The notes: generated by a model from the letters alone, not told the origin. A DNA stretch of 64,000 nucleotides from Paraburkholderia sp. IMGN_8 (GCF_038050405.1 NZ_CP150900.1:744001-808000), one strand, 5' to 3'; positions 9,780 through 19,360 are shown, numbered from the stretch's first letter. Numbers and translations are program-made.

Positions 9780-10289
9780 ATGAACGCGATCTCGCTCGAC
9801 GCCACCGATTGCCGTATCTTGACGGTGCTTCAGCAAGAAGGACGGATCAGCAATCTCGACCTGGCGGAGCGCATCTCGCTCTCGCCGTCAGCCTGTCTAC
9901 GGCGTCTGCGCCTGCTGGAGGAGCAGGGCGTCATCGAGCATTACCGCGCATGTCTGAACCGCGAAGTGCTGGGTTTCGAACTGGAAGCGTTCGTGCAGGT
10001 GTCGATGCGCAACGACCAGGAGAACTGGCACGAGCGTTTTGCGGAGGCGGTGCGGGATTGGCCGGAAGTGGTCGGCGCGTTTGTCGTGACCGGCGAGACC
10101 CATTATTTGCTGCGGGTTCTTGCGCACAATCTCAAACACTATTCGGATTTCGTGCTGCAACGCCTGTATAAGGCGCCGGGCGTGATGGATATTCGCTCGA
10201 ATATCGTGCTGCAGACGCTGAAGGAAGATTCGGGTGTGCCGGTGTCGCTGGTGAAAAAAACCACTGGCCATAGCGCGCAGCATAACTGA
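9780..10289 (+). CDS. kynR: Lrp/AsnC-family regulator of the kyn operon
   Basis: 169-aa Lrp/AsnC protein: N-terminal winged HTH (LDATDCRILTVLQQEGRISN to SPSACLRRLRLLEEQGVI) and a C-terminal RAM ligand domain (GFELEAFVQVSM, then VVGAFVVTGETHYLLRV). AGGGAG precedes the ATG. In Pseudomonas the divergent Lrp-type KynR activates kynBUA in response to kynurenine. The same divergent arrangement here supports that role, though the symbol is by analogy. Confidence 0.85.
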   Translation: MNAISLDATDCRILTVLQQEGRISNLDLAERISLSPSACLRRLRLLEEQGVIEHYRACLNREVLGFELEAFVQVSMRNDQENWHERFAEAVRDWPEVVGAFVVTGETHYLLRVLAHNLKHYSDFVLQRLYKAPGVMDIRSNIVLQTLKEDSGVPVSLVKKTTGHSAQHN

Positions 10290-10306
10290 GCGCGGCCGCG
10301 CCGCAT

Positions 10307-10816
10307 TCAGATCGATTTGAGTCCGTGGAACTGGCCGTTCTGGAAGATCAGCGGCGCTATTTCCGTGGCATTCTCGTGCACGCCGCAGCGCTCCACCTCG
10401 CCGACGAAAATCACGTGGTCGCCTTCTTCATAGCGGCTGCGGTTATGGCATTCGAACCACGCAAGCGCGCCGTCGAGCACAGGCATGCCGGTGTCGCCCT
10501 GCGCGTGCGACACGCCTTCGAAGCGGTCGCCCTTCACGGTAGCGAAGCGTTTGCACAGATCGAGCTGCGACGCGGCCAGCACGTTGACGACATAATGACT
10601 GTTCGCCTGGAACACCGGCATCGACGCCGAGCGCGTCGCGAGGCTCCACAACACCAGCGGCGGATTGAGCGAAACCGAATTGAACGAGCTGGCGGTGATG
10701 CCGATCAACTGGCCGGACGCCGCGCGTGTGGTAATCACGGTGACACCTGTAGCGAATTGGCCGAGCGCCTGTTTGAAGGCGGGTTGGTCGAAGTTAGGCG
10801 GGCTGGCGCGCTTCAT
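10307..10816 (-). CDS. Flavin reductase family protein (FMN-binding split barrel)
   Basis: About 169 aa of the flavin-reductase-like family (HpaC/NtaB type). It carries FATGVTVITTR, ITASSFNSVSLNPPLVLWSL and a C-terminal DHVIFVGEVERC block. Such proteins reduce FMN/FAD with NAD(P)H for partner monooxygenases; no partner oxygenase is adjacent. I prefer the ATG at 10816 (MKRASPPNFDQPAF) because the longer frame to 10927 is unlike the family. A 25-codon ORF beginning at 10890 ends in an ATGA overlap with this start. Confidence 0.8.
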   Translation of the reverse strand: MKRASPPNFDQPAFKQALGQFATGVTVITTRAASGQLIGITASSFNSVSLNPPLVLWSLATRSASMPVFQANSHYVVNVLAASQLDLCKRFATVKGDRFEGVSHAQGDTGMPVLDGALAWFECHNRSRYEEGDHVIFVGEVERCGVHENATEIAPLIFQNGQFHGLKSI

Positions 10817-11097
10817 TGGGCGGAAGCCTTCGGCGCAAGCCGGGTGAACCCATCGTGCGCGTGGCCGGAAACAAATGATTCGAAAGTCATAGTGAAAATC
10901 GTCGATTTGTCCCAATTTTAACTGCAATCGCGGCGGACTGGCCGCGACCCCTACTGTTAAGTGGAAAAACCGCTAAGCTGGAAAGTCTCGATAGCGGCAC
11001 GAGCGTTGCGGGTAAGCGGGTATTGAGCAAACGTCAGCGGCAAGCCTCGGGCGAACAACCGGCCCCGGCCGACTATGAGTATCAAGGAGCGAGCAGC

Positions 11098-11646
11098 ATG
11101 AGTCAGACAGGCGAAGTCGCCACCCTCGGTGGCGGGTGTTTCTGGTGCCTCGAAGCGGTGTATCTGGGCGTCGAGGGCGTGAACTCGGTGGAATCGGGCT
11201 ATGCGGGCGGACAGACGCGGCAGCCGACCTATGAACAGGTCTGCGACGGCGAGACTGGCCATGCGGAGGTCGTGAACGTCGATTTCGATCCAGCGAAGAT
11301 CAGCTATCGCGAGATTCTCGACATCTTCTTTGCGATTCACGATCCGACCCAGTTGAACCGGCAAGGCAACGATGTCGGCACGCAATACCGCTCGGTGATT
11401 TTCACGAACTCCGAAGCGCAGCGCGAGGCGGCGCTGCAGGCGATTCGTGAGATCGGCGCCGAAGGGATTTACGACGGCCAGATCGTCACCCAGGTGCTGC
11501 CGCTCGACGGTAACTACTGGCCGGCCGAGGCGTATCACCAGAACTACTTTGCGCAGCATCCGAACCAGGGGTACTGCTCGTTCGTGGTGGCGCCGAAGGT
11601 CGCGAAGTTTCGTCAGAAGTTCGCGCATCGGATCAGGGCTAGCTGA
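11098..11646 (+). CDS. msrA: Peptide methionine sulfoxide reductase A
   Basis: Repairs methionine-S-sulfoxide in proteins. It is 182 aa; the catalytic cysteine is in GGGCFWCLEAVY near the N-terminus. FAIHDPTQLNRQGNDVGTQY and the C-terminal AEAYHQNYFAQHPNQGYC are family hallmarks, the latter with a candidate recycling cysteine. The start at 11098 is supported by AAGGAGCGAGCAGC directly upstream; the frame extends to 11023 without family similarity. Confidence 0.95.
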   Translation: MSQTGEVATLGGGCFWCLEAVYLGVEGVNSVESGYAGGQTRQPTYEQVCDGETGHAEVVNVDFDPAKISYREILDIFFAIHDPTQLNRQGNDVGTQYRSVIFTNSEAQREAALQAIREIGAEGIYDGQIVTQVLPLDGNYWPAEAYHQNYFAQHPNQGYCSFVVAPKVAKFRQKFAHRIRAS

Positions 11647-11674
11647 GCGGCGTGAGTCGCGGCTCAAGTCGACG

Positions 11675-11720
11675 GACGGCCCGGGCAGTGGCTCAGTGAG
11701 CCGCTCGTTGCCGGGCCGTC
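11675..11720. terminator. Convergent hairpin between msrA and the DUF72 gene
   Basis: Stem GACGGCCCGG (11675-11684) pairs with CCGGGCCGTC (11711-11720). The enclosed sequence can form an inner GGCTCA/TGAGCC stem. There is no clear U-tract, so it is only a probable bidirectional terminator. Confidence 0.5.
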
Positions 11721-11744
11721 AGCCGCATGCGGGCAGGGTGTTGC

Positions 11745-13145
11745 CTAGTCGTGCTCGTCTTGCTTGCCGGGCTGGCCGTCTTCGCCATGGTCGCGCTCGT
11801 CCGGTTGCCGATCAAGTTCATGTTCGTGCTCGTGAGCGAGGCGCGCGTACGCTTCGATGATCGCGCGCGCCAGTTCCACGCAGCTTAACGGCGCCGAGCC
11901 CTCCGCCTTGTTGTTGACCGCGATCACCACCGGCTGGCCGGCCAGCGCATAGCGCGCGGCCAGTTCGGCGAGCGCGGCGCGGGTGGTCGGGTCCTGGTCG
12001 ACGAGCTGGTTGAACGGCTCGTACTTGGCCTTCGCCTGCTCGTATTTGAAGCCGCCGTGCAGACTCCAGCGCACGATCAGCGGCCCGGCCGGCTCGCCGT
12101 CGAGCAGTGCGAGTGCTGCCGCCTGGCGCAGCGGGTCCGGCATCCGCGCATGAATTCCCACGCAGTACCGTACGCCTGCCGTTTTCAGCGTGCGGATGAA
12201 GCGCGGCGTCAGCAAGCTCGCGTCGCGGATCTCGATGGCGTAGCAGGTGCCTTCGGGGAGTGTCGGCAACGCCGTCAGGAACTGGGCCAGGCGTTCGATG
12301 AACACCGCCGGCTGCGCAAGCATCTGATCCGGCAACGGTGAGAGCTGGAACACCAGCGCGCCGGCCTTCGCGCCGAGGCCTTCGAGGCAAGGCGTCACGA
12401 ACTCGTCGATCGCCATTTGCGCATTCAGAAAGCACGGATTCAACGAGACCGGCTCGCCGCGTTCGGCGCGCACGGTGGCGTCGGTGATCGTCATCGGCGC
12501 TTTGACGATGAAGCGGAAGTGCTCGGGCACCTGCTGCGCATAGCGCGAGTATTCGGTGACGGTGAGCGCCTGATAAAACGACCGGTCGATGCTGACGGTG
12601 CGTAGCAGCGGATGCGCGCCGTAGGCGGTGAGGCCGTCGCGCGAGAGTTTGCTGTTGCTGTATTCGTCGCCGTAGACGATGCCGTTCCAGCCCGGAAACG
12701 ACCATGTCGATGTGCCGAGATGGACCTGCGGCGGCAGTTCGGCGGCAAGGGCGAGCAGTTCTGAGGAGGGTGGGGCGGCCACGACGTCGCGGGCGCGGCG
12801 TTTTCTCGGGGCGTCGGCAGGGGCTGGCGTGGCGGTGGAGGCGGGTTTTGACGCTGACTCGGACGTGGGCTCGGCGATGATCTCCGGTGCATCGTCTTCC
12901 TGCCAAAGCGTGACGGCGCCGCCTGCCTTCGCGCGCGGCTGACGCCGCCGCTCAGGCTGCGCCGCGGCAGCAGGCGTGGTAGTTGCGGTTTCAGCGGAAC
13001 GGGACTCTGGCTTGCCGCCCGCAGCTGGTTCCACGGGTGCTGCGGGTCGCTCCACCGGCATCCCAAACAGGTCGAACTGCACGGCTTCCTCCCCGTGCCC
13101 GGCGTTCAATGCTTGTTCAACTCCGCTCGTGCCGCTCTGGCCCAT
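11745..13145 (-). CDS. DUF72 (YecE-like) protein with long low-complexity N-terminus
   Basis: 466 aa. Residues about 140-440 match the DUF72/YecE TIM-barrel-like family (VHLGTSTWSFPGWNG, FRFIVKAPMTITDA, YAIEIRD, VRWSLHGGF, VVIAVNNKAEGSAPLS). The biochemical function of the family is unknown. The first ~130 residues are Ala/Pro/Glu-rich and probably disordered, and the C-terminus is a His/Glu/Asp-rich tail; both are longer than usual. The ATG at 13145 is the first available and may be too far upstream. The gene converges with msrA. Confidence 0.8.
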   Translation of the reverse strand: MGQSGTSGVEQALNAGHGEEAVQFDLFGMPVERPAAPVEPAAGGKPESRSAETATTTPAAAAQPERRRQPRAKAGGAVTLWQEDDAPEIIAEPTSESASKPASTATPAPADAPRKRRARDVVAAPPSSELLALAAELPPQVHLGTSTWSFPGWNGIVYGDEYSNSKLSRDGLTAYGAHPLLRTVSIDRSFYQALTVTEYSRYAQQVPEHFRFIVKAPMTITDATVRAERGEPVSLNPCFLNAQMAIDEFVTPCLEGLGAKAGALVFQLSPLPDQMLAQPAVFIERLAQFLTALPTLPEGTCYAIEIRDASLLTPRFIRTLKTAGVRYCVGIHARMPDPLRQAAALALLDGEPAGPLIVRWSLHGGFKYEQAKAKYEPFNQLVDQDPTTRAALAELAARYALAGQPVVIAVNNKAEGSAPLSCVELARAIIEAYARLAHEHEHELDRQPDERDHGEDGQPGKQDEHD

Positions 13146-13229
13146 CGGTGTTCGACCTGCTGTTTAAAGTTTGCGCCGCGGCGGCCGCTCATGTACCCGG
13201 ACCCGGCACGTCGCCGCGGCGCAACCGTA

Positions 13230-14444
13230 TCACGGCTGTTTGTCGTACATATAGCGGCGCGACCACGGCAAGGTTGTCGCACTGCGGCCGGCTTTGCGGC
13301 ACACCACCTGGTAGATCGAGACGTCGTCGTTTTCGAACGCGTATGCGCAGCCGGCGAGATACACGCGCCAGATGCGGAATTTTTCGTCGTCGACCAGCTT
13401 GCGGGCTTCTTCCGCATGCGTTTCGAAGTTTTCCGCCCAGATGTTCAGCGTGTGCGCATAGTGACGGCGCAGGCTTTCGACGTCAACCGCTTCGAGGCCG
13501 CCGCGCTGCATCGCTTCGAGCGCAAGGCTGATATGCGGCAACTCGCCGTCCGGGAACACGTAGCGGTCGATGAATTCGCCACCGCCGAGCGCGGTTTCGC
13601 CGCTCTCCGCATCGCTCGACGTGATGCCGTGATTCATCGCGATGCCGTCGTCCACCAGCAGATCGCGGATCTTCTCGAAGTAGCCCGGCAGGTTTTTGCG
13701 GCCGACGTGCTCGAACATCCCGACGCTGGTGATGCGGTCGAATTGCCCTTCGACGTCGCGATAATCCTGCAGACGGATCTCGATCCTGTCTTCGAGGCCC
13801 GCGGCTTTCACGCGCGCAGTGGCGAGGTCGAACTGGTTCTGCGACAGCGTCACGCCGACGCACTTCGCACCGAACTTCGTTGCCGCGCGCAGCACGAGCG
13901 CACCCCAGCCGCAGCCGATATCGAGCAGGCGCTGTCCGGGCTGCAACTGGATCTTGGTGAGGATGTGGTCGATTTTCTTGATCTGCGCGGTGGCGAGATC
14001 TTCGTCGCCATTCTCGAAGTACGCGCACGAGTACACCATGTTCTCGTCGAGCCACAGCTTGTAGAACTCGTTCGAGACGTCGTAGTGATACTGGATCGCC
14101 TTCTTGTCCGACGACTTCGAGTGATTGAAGTAGCGCCGCACGCGCGCCAGCTTGCTTGCGCCGGTGACCGTGTTGCGTGCGAGCTGATAGCTGATGTTGA
14201 TGATGTCCGACAGCTTGCCTTCGATGTCGATCTTGCCCTTCACGTACGCCTCGCCCAGATTGTCGAGGCTCGGTTCTAGCAGGTAAGGCAGCGCCGTGGC
14301 GCTCTTCACGTGCAGCGTGACCTGAGGCGCGGCAAACTGCCCGAAGTCATGTTGCTGGCCGTCCCACAGCACAAGGCGCGCCGGCAGGTTCGCCCTGGTT
14401 TTGACGTCTTCCACCCACTGCGCCAGCTTTTTCTCCCAGAACAT
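13230..14444 (-). CDS. cfa: Cyclopropane-fatty-acyl-phospholipid synthase
   Basis: SAM-dependent methyltransferase of 404 aa that adds a methylene bridge to unsaturated acyl chains of membrane phospholipids. The conserved segments are AIQYHYDVSNEFYKLWLDE, the SAM motif LLDIGCGWGALVLRAA, GVTLSQNQ, ITSVGMFEHVG, and DRYVFPDGELP. GGAG precedes the ATG at 14444. It lies 149 bp downstream of pdxH on the same strand. Family members in stationary-phase bacteria protect membranes against acid and solvents. Confidence 0.93.
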   Translation of the reverse strand: MFWEKKLAQWVEDVKTRANLPARLVLWDGQQHDFGQFAAPQVTLHVKSATALPYLLEPSLDNLGEAYVKGKIDIEGKLSDIINISYQLARNTVTGASKLARVRRYFNHSKSSDKKAIQYHYDVSNEFYKLWLDENMVYSCAYFENGDEDLATAQIKKIDHILTKIQLQPGQRLLDIGCGWGALVLRAATKFGAKCVGVTLSQNQFDLATARVKAAGLEDRIEIRLQDYRDVEGQFDRITSVGMFEHVGRKNLPGYFEKIRDLLVDDGIAMNHGITSSDAESGETALGGGEFIDRYVFPDGELPHISLALEAMQRGGLEAVDVESLRRHYAHTLNIWAENFETHAEEARKLVDDEKFRIWRVYLAGCAYAFENDDVSIYQVVCRKAGRSATTLPWSRRYMYDKQP

Positions 14445-14593
14445 GCGATTTCTCCGTGTCCGTTGAATTAAAGCAAAGCCTGTGTGGACCGCCGCTCACC
14501 GCGGCGTGACTCCTATGCCGTGAGGTGGCGCAATCCGCGCCTTCGAGCACGCGGCTTCGTTGGCGGCGTGCGCGAAGACATTTATGTTCAGAT

Positions 14594-15235
14594 TCAAGGC
14601 GATAGGCGGGCGATGTGCCAGTCGCTGCTTTCGCTTGAACGCGTGTAGAGCAGGCGGTCGTGCAAACGCGACGGACGGCCTTGCCAGAATTCGATTGCTT
14701 CGGGTACCAAACGATAGCCGCCCCAATGCGGCGGGCGCGGCGGTTGGTCGCCGTATTGCAGGCTGATTTCGCGTTCGCGTGTTTCGAGTTGCGAGCGGCT
14801 TTCAATCACCTGACTCTGATTCGAGGCCCACGCACCGATACGTGAGTCGAGCGGGCGCGACGCGAAGTACGCGTCGCTTTCTTCCGCGCTGGTCTTGACG
14901 ACGCGGCCCTCGATCCGCACCTGGCGTTCGAGTTCGATCCAGTAGAACAGCAGGCTCGCGTACGGATTGGCGGCGAGTTCGCGGCCTTTGCGGCTTTCAT
15001 AGTTGGTGAAGAACACAAAGCCGCGCTCGTCGACGCCCTTGATCAGGACGATGCGCGCCGACGGCCGGCCACGCGAGTCGACCGTGGCCAGGGTCATCGT
15101 ATTCGGCTCGGGAAGTTGGGCTTCGACCGCTTGCGCAAACCACGCGTCGAATTGACGGAATGGGTTGCGGTCGATATCGGCAATGTCCAACGACCCAAGC
15201 GAATAATTTTTTCGAAGTTCGGCGAGTGTGGTCAT
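14594..15235 (-). CDS. pdxH: Pyridoxine/pyridoxamine 5'-phosphate oxidase
   Basis: FMN-dependent oxidase of 213 aa making pyridoxal 5'-phosphate. Family motifs include [52 protein letters not shown], and the C-terminal [11 protein letters not shown] and [12 protein letters not shown]. It is full length. A TATACT-like box lies about 30 bp upstream of the start. It is the first of a minus-strand pair with cfa. Confidence 0.95.
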   Translation of the reverse strand: MTTLAELRKNYSLGSLDIADIDRNPFRQFDAWFAQAVEAQLPEPNTMTLATVDSRGRPSARIVLIKGVDERGFVFFTNYESRKGRELAANPYASLLFYWIELERQVRIEGRVVKTSAEESDAYFASRPLDSRIGAWASNQSQVIESRSQLETREREISLQYGDQPPRPPHWGGYRLVPEAIEFWQGRPSRLHDRLLYTRSSESSDWHIARLSP

Positions 15236-15436
15236 GTTCTTATGCGAACGCTACAGTCCAACCAGTATAGCCAAGGAGCGAATTTTTTGCGCGCGACCTA
15301 GTCAAGGCGGCGCGCCGCTCGTTCATGCATGTCGCCGTGCATATTGATGCGATCAGGCAAAATACGGGCTGCAAGCGCCCGAGCGTTGCCACCTTCTGCA
15401 CATTCTGTTTTGCCTGCTTTCAACGAGCCTGCCACC

Positions 15437-16291
15437 ATGTCCAGCACCACCGCGCAATCTGATCTTACTACCAGCCTCGACGGCAGTGAAACCGCCGATC
15501 GCGCGCGGCGCTTCGGCGGCATCGCCCGGCTGTACGGCGCGCCGGCGCTCGCTGCGTTCGAGCGGGCGCACGTTGCGGTGATCGGTATCGGCGGGGTCGG
15601 CTCGTGGGTGGCGGAGGCCCTGGCGCGCAGTGCGGTCGGCACGTTGACGCTGATCGATCTCGACAATGTCGCCGAGAGCAACACTAACCGCCAGATCCAC
15701 GCGCTCGACGGCAACTACGGAAAACCGAAGGTCGAAGCGATGGCTGAACGCATCGCGGCGATCAATCCGTTTTGCGACGTGCGGCTAGTTGAAGACTTCG
15801 TCGAACCGGATAATTTCGCGTCGGCGCTTGGCGGCGGTTTCGATTACGTGATCGATGCGATCGACAGCGTGCGCACGAAAACCGCATTGATCGCGTGGTG
15901 CGTCGAGAAGAAGCAGCCGTTGATTACGGTGGGCGGCGCGGGTGGCCAGCTGGACCCCACGCGCATTCGTATTGACGATCTCGCGTTGACGATCCAGGAC
16001 CCGTTGTTGTCGAAGGTGCGCGGACAGTTGCGCAAACAGCACGGCTTTCCGCGTGGTCCGAAAGCGAAGTTCAAGGTGAGCGCGGTGTATTCGGACGAGC
16101 CGTTGATCTATCCGGAAGCAGCCGTCTGCGATATCGACGAGGAAGCCGAGCACGTGATCACTTCACCGGGTCATACGGGGCCGGTCGGTCTGAACTGTGC
16201 GGGGTTTGGTTCGAGCGTATGTGTGACCGCGAGCTTCGGTTTTGCGGCGGCCGCACATGTGTTGCGGGCGTTGGCGAAACAGGCGGGGTGA
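15437..16291 (+). CDS. tcdA: tRNA threonylcarbamoyladenosine dehydratase
   Basis: E1-like ATP-dependent enzyme (formerly CsdL/YgdL) that cyclises t6A to ct6A at position 37 of tRNAs. It is about 284 aa. Seen are RRFGGIARLYG, the nucleotide-binding loop VAVIGIGGVGSWVAEALARS, TLIDLDNVAESNTNRQ, and DAIDSVRTKTALIAWC. I chose ATG 15437, giving the usual N-terminus; the frame opens at 15329 but those residues are not family-like. It converges with the YbbN-like gene. Confidence 0.93.
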   Translation: MSSTTAQSDLTTSLDGSETADRARRFGGIARLYGAPALAAFERAHVAVIGIGGVGSWVAEALARSAVGTLTLIDLDNVAESNTNRQIHALDGNYGKPKVEAMAERIAAINPFCDVRLVEDFVEPDNFASALGGGFDYVIDAIDSVRTKTALIAWCVEKKQPLITVGGAGGQLDPTRIRIDDLALTIQDPLLSKVRGQLRKQHGFPRGPKAKFKVSAVYSDEPLIYPEAAVCDIDEEAEHVITSPGHTGPVGLNCAGFGSSVCVTASFGFAAAAHVLRALAKQAG

Positions 16292-16338
16292 AGCGGGCGG
16301 GTTGAAGCAGGATAAGGTGGCGGTTTAAGCGGCAGCAG

Positions 16339-16379
16339 GTTCAGGCGCGGCGCATCGGCCACACGGGCCGCACCTGAAC
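16339..16379. terminator. Hairpin between tcdA and the YbbN-like gene
   Basis: GTTCAGGCGCGGC (16339-16351) pairs with GCCGCACCTGAAC (16367-16379) with one mismatch. It sits between convergent stop codons, with AAAATTAAAA (U-tract for the minus strand) just beyond. Probably bidirectional. Confidence 0.5.
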
Positions 16380-16390
16380 GCGGCGCAAAA

Positions 16391-17239
16391 TTAAAACAGC
16401 CACGCGCTCAGCTTGCGCCGCCACTGCGACACCAGTTCCGGCTGGTGCGCGGCGAGATCGAACACCGACAGCATCGTCTTACGGCCGATGTCGTCGCGGA
16501 ACGTGCGGTCGCGTTGCACAATCGCCAGCAGATGCTCGAGTGCGCCCGCGTAATTGCGGCGGGCGATCAGCGCGTTAGCCAGGTCGAAGCGTGCTTCGAG
16601 ATCGGCTGGGTCCGCTGCCACACGGGCTTCGAGTGCGTCGGTGGGCGGCAGATCCGACGCTACGTCCACGGCGTCGAGGCGGGTCTTGATCGCGTTAAAG
16701 CGCGGGTCGATGCCTTGCGTGATTTTCGGCGACAGCAAATCGACTTCATTGCGGGCTTCGTCGATCCGGTTGTCTTCCAGCAGCAGTTCGATCAGGTCCA
16801 TGCGCGCGTCATCGAAGCCGGGATCGTAGGCGAGCGCGGCTTGCAGCGCTTCGTACGCGTCTTCGCGGCGGCCTTCGGCAAGCGCGGCCTGCGCTTCCAT
16901 GCGCGCCCCATCGGCACCTTGCGGCACGAGGCGGTCGAGAAACTCGCGCAGCTGACCTTCCGGCAGCACGCCGACAAACTGATCGACCGGCCGGCCATCG
17001 GCAAACGCCATCACGTGCGGAATGCTGCGCACCTGAAAGTGCGCCGCCAGTTCCTGATTCTCGTCGACGTTCACTTTCACCAGCTTCCATTTGCCGGCGG
17101 CTTCTGCTTCAAGTTTTTCCAGCATCGGGCCGAGCGTCTTGCAGGGGCCGCACCACGGCGCCCAGAAATCGACCAGCACGGGGGCCAGCGTCGACGCGGT
17201 AATGACGTCTTGTTCGAAAGTGGCCAGAGTGGTGTCCAT
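16391..17239 (-). CDS. Thioredoxin-domain TPR co-chaperone (CnoX/YbbN-like)
   Basis: 282 aa with an N-terminal thioredoxin fold (residues 1-110; VLVDFWAPWCGPCKTLGPML) and a C-terminal TPR-like half (EAQAALAEGRREDAYEALQAAL, LANALIARRNYAGALEHLL). It retains the active CxxC pair WCGPC, unlike E. coli YbbN, which has SQHC, so a redox-active holdase is likely. GAGGAC precedes ATG 17239. E. coli CnoX protects clients and hands them to DnaK and GroEL; the same role here is inferred. Confidence 0.88.
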   Translation of the reverse strand: MDTTLATFEQDVITASTLAPVLVDFWAPWCGPCKTLGPMLEKLEAEAAGKWKLVKVNVDENQELAAHFQVRSIPHVMAFADGRPVDQFVGVLPEGQLREFLDRLVPQGADGARMEAQAALAEGRREDAYEALQAALAYDPGFDDARMDLIELLLEDNRIDEARNEVDLLSPKITQGIDPRFNAIKTRLDAVDVASDLPPTDALEARVAADPADLEARFDLANALIARRNYAGALEHLLAIVQRDRTFRDDIGRKTMLSVFDLAAHQPELVSQWRRKLSAWLF

Positions 17240-17311
17240 TGCGTCCTCGTCGATAAAACGGATTGTTGAACTAGATGGGGCCGACGACGGGAATTTCAAT
17301 GCGCCTTGCGC

Positions 17312-18187
17312 TCATTTGCGCACCGGCAAAGGAATCCATTCAGTTTCGCCCGGCACCTTGCCCATTTCCTGATTCGTCCAGGCGGTCTTGGCGGCCTCGA
17401 TCTTTTCCCGCGAACTGGCGACGAAATTCCACTCGATAAAGCGCTCGCCGTCCAGTTTCTCGCCGCCTAGCAGCATGACGCGCGCGCCGTGGGTGCTGGC
17501 GAGCGTGACAGTTTCGTCGAGGGCCAGCACGGCCATCTGGCCGGCTTCGAGCGGCGTGCCGTCGATCTCCAGATCGCCGTCCACCAGGTAGACGCCGCGT
17601 TCCTCGTGTTCCGGTTCGAGCGCGAAGGCGCCGCCCGGCGCGAACTGCGCGGCGACATAGAGCGTGCCCGAAAATGTCGCAACCGGCGAGGTTGCGCCGA
17701 ACGCCGTGCCGGCGATCACGCGCAGCGTGACTCCGTTGCGCTCGACTACCGGCAGCGTATCCGCCGCGTGATGGGCGAAGGACGGTTCAGTGTCTTCGTC
17801 GGCGAGCGGCAGCGCGACCCACGTCTGGATGCCGTGCATCGTCTGACCGCTCGCGCGGTCTTCGGCCGGCGTGCGCTCGGAATGGACGATGCCGCGGCCG
17901 GCGGTCATCCAGTTGACGTCGCCCGGGACGATCTTCTGCTCCGAGCCGAGGCTGTCGCGATGCATGATCGCGCCTTCGAACAGATACGTGACCGTCGCGA
18001 GGCCGATGTGCGGGTGCGGCCGCACGTCGAGGCCGATACCGGGTTCGTGCGTGGCGGGGCCCATGTGGTCGAAGAAGATGAACGGGCCAATCAGGCGCGC
18101 CGCCATCGCAGGCAACACGCGGCGCACGGTGAGATTGCCGACGTCGCGCAGATGCGGCTTGAGGACTGCTTTGATCGAGGAGGTCAT
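17312..18187 (-). CDS. Pirin family protein
   Basis: 291-aa bicupin. The N-terminal cupin holds the metal-binding histidines in DVRPHPHIGLATVTYLFEG and IMHRDSLG, and IVHSERTP is the next conserved block. The C-terminal pirin domain follows from about residue 175. Bacterial pirins such as YhhW have quercetinase activity or regulate metabolic enzymes; the substrate cannot be assigned here. It lies 72 bp upstream of the YbbN-like gene on the same strand. Confidence 0.88.
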   Translation of the reverse strand: MTSSIKAVLKPHLRDVGNLTVRRVLPAMAARLIGPFIFFDHMGPATHEPGIGLDVRPHPHIGLATVTYLFEGAIMHRDSLGSEQKIVPGDVNWMTAGRGIVHSERTPAEDRASGQTMHGIQTWVALPLADEDTEPSFAHHAADTLPVVERNGVTLRVIAGTAFGATSPVATFSGTLYVAAQFAPGGAFALEPEHEERGVYLVDGDLEIDGTPLEAGQMAVLALDETVTLASTHGARVMLLGGEKLDGERFIEWNFVASSREKIEAAKTAWTNQEMGKVPGETEWIPLPVRK

Positions 18188-18371
18188 GGACTGGCTCGGC
18201 TAGGAATGGTGGCTTGGGGGATTTGCTCAATGAACGATTCTACTGCGGTGCGCCAAATGCTGACGGTTGGCGACGATCTGACGTTCCGGCAACCCGGCGT
18301 TCCGGGAATCCGTAATGCGTGCGATCGCTCGACGCTTCCGGCTCCGCTAAACTGCCGGATTCAACAGTCAA

Positions 18372-19265
18372 ATGGAGACCGGGATGTCGCCCAGAGATCT
18401 GCTGCTCGCGCTGGTCGTCGTCATCGCATGGGGTGTCAATTTCGTCGTGATCAAAGTGGGTCTGCATGGCGTGCCGCCCATGCTGCTCGGCGCGCTGCGC
18501 TTCACGCTCGCCGCGGTGCCGGCGGTGTTTTTCGTCAAGCGGCCGCAGATGCCGTGGCGCTGGCTGCTCGCGTACGGCGTGACCATCTCGTTCGGCCAGT
18601 TCGCCTTTCTGTTCTCGGCGATGTACGTCGGTATGCCGGCCGGGCTTGCTTCGCTCGTATTGCAGGCGCAGGCGTTTTTCACGCTGATTTTCGCGGCGCT
18701 GTTCCTGCACGAGCGCTTTCGCGTACCGAACATCGTCGGTTTGCTGATCGCGGCCGGCGGTCTTGCGGTGATCGGTCTGCAAGGCGGCCACGCGATGACT
18801 CTCGCCGGCTTCGTCCTCACCCTGTGCGCCGCGTGCTCATGGGCGCTTGGCAACATCGTCACCAAGAAGGTCGGCAAGGTCGATCTGGTCGGGCTGGTGG
18901 TGTGGGGCAGTCTGATTCCGCCGTTGCCGTTTTTCGCGCTGTCGTATGCATTCGAGGGGCCGCAGCGCATCGTCGCGGCGTTGTCCGGCATTGGCGCGAT
19001 GTCGATCTTCGCGGTGGTGTACCTCGCGTTCGTGGCGACGCTGCTCGGCTACGGCCTGTGGAGCCGGTTGCTGTCGCGCTATCCGGCGAGCCAGGTCGCG
19101 CCGTTTTCGCTGCTGGTGCCGATTGTCGGGCTGGCGTCCGCGTCGCTGTTTCTCGACGAGCAGTTGTCCGAGACGCAGGTCGTCGGCGCGCTGCTGGTGA
19201 TGGTGGGGCTGGCGGTGAACGTGTTCGGCGGCTGGGTCGTGCAGCGGTTTGCGCCGGCGCGATGA
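18372..19265 (+). CDS. EamA-family (DMT superfamily) metabolite exporter
   Basis: 297-aa inner-membrane protein with about ten hydrophobic helices in two EamA repeats. The first contains LLLALVVVIAWGVNFVVIK and LLGALRFTLAAVPAVFFVK; the second starts near residue 150 (LCAACSWALGNIVTKK). Closest in style to YedA/RhaT-like or amino-acid exporters, substrate unknown. It is divergent from the pirin gene and followed by a strong terminator. Confidence 0.85.
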   Translation: METGMSPRDLLLALVVVIAWGVNFVVIKVGLHGVPPMLLGALRFTLAAVPAVFFVKRPQMPWRWLLAYGVTISFGQFAFLFSAMYVGMPAGLASLVLQAQAFFTLIFAALFLHERFRVPNIVGLLIAAGGLAVIGLQGGHAMTLAGFVLTLCAACSWALGNIVTKKVGKVDLVGLVVWGSLIPPLPFFALSYAFEGPQRIVAALSGIGAMSIFAVVYLAFVATLLGYGLWSRLLSRYPASQVAPFSLLVPIVGLASASLFLDEQLSETQVVGALLVMVGLAVNVFGGWVVQRFAPAR

Positions 19266-19290
19266 TCGCCGACGCGTCGGGACATAGTTA

Positions 19291-19321
19291 AAACAACGGC
19301 CGCATCGAGCGGCCGTTGTTT
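19291..19321. terminator. Bidirectional Rho-independent terminator
   Basis: A perfect 13-bp stem AAACAACGGCCGC / GCGGCCGTTGTTT with a five-base loop ATCGA lies between the convergent EamA gene and amiC. A/T ends on both sides make it usable in both directions. Confidence 0.9.
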
Positions 19322-19360
19322 TATCGCGTGCACAGCGTGACGTAACGCGACGCTGTGACA

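Noticed and set aside
17489..19291. 600-codon plus-strand frame spanning the pirin and EamA genes
   Set aside because: It crosses two real genes in the wrong frame with no domain similarity.
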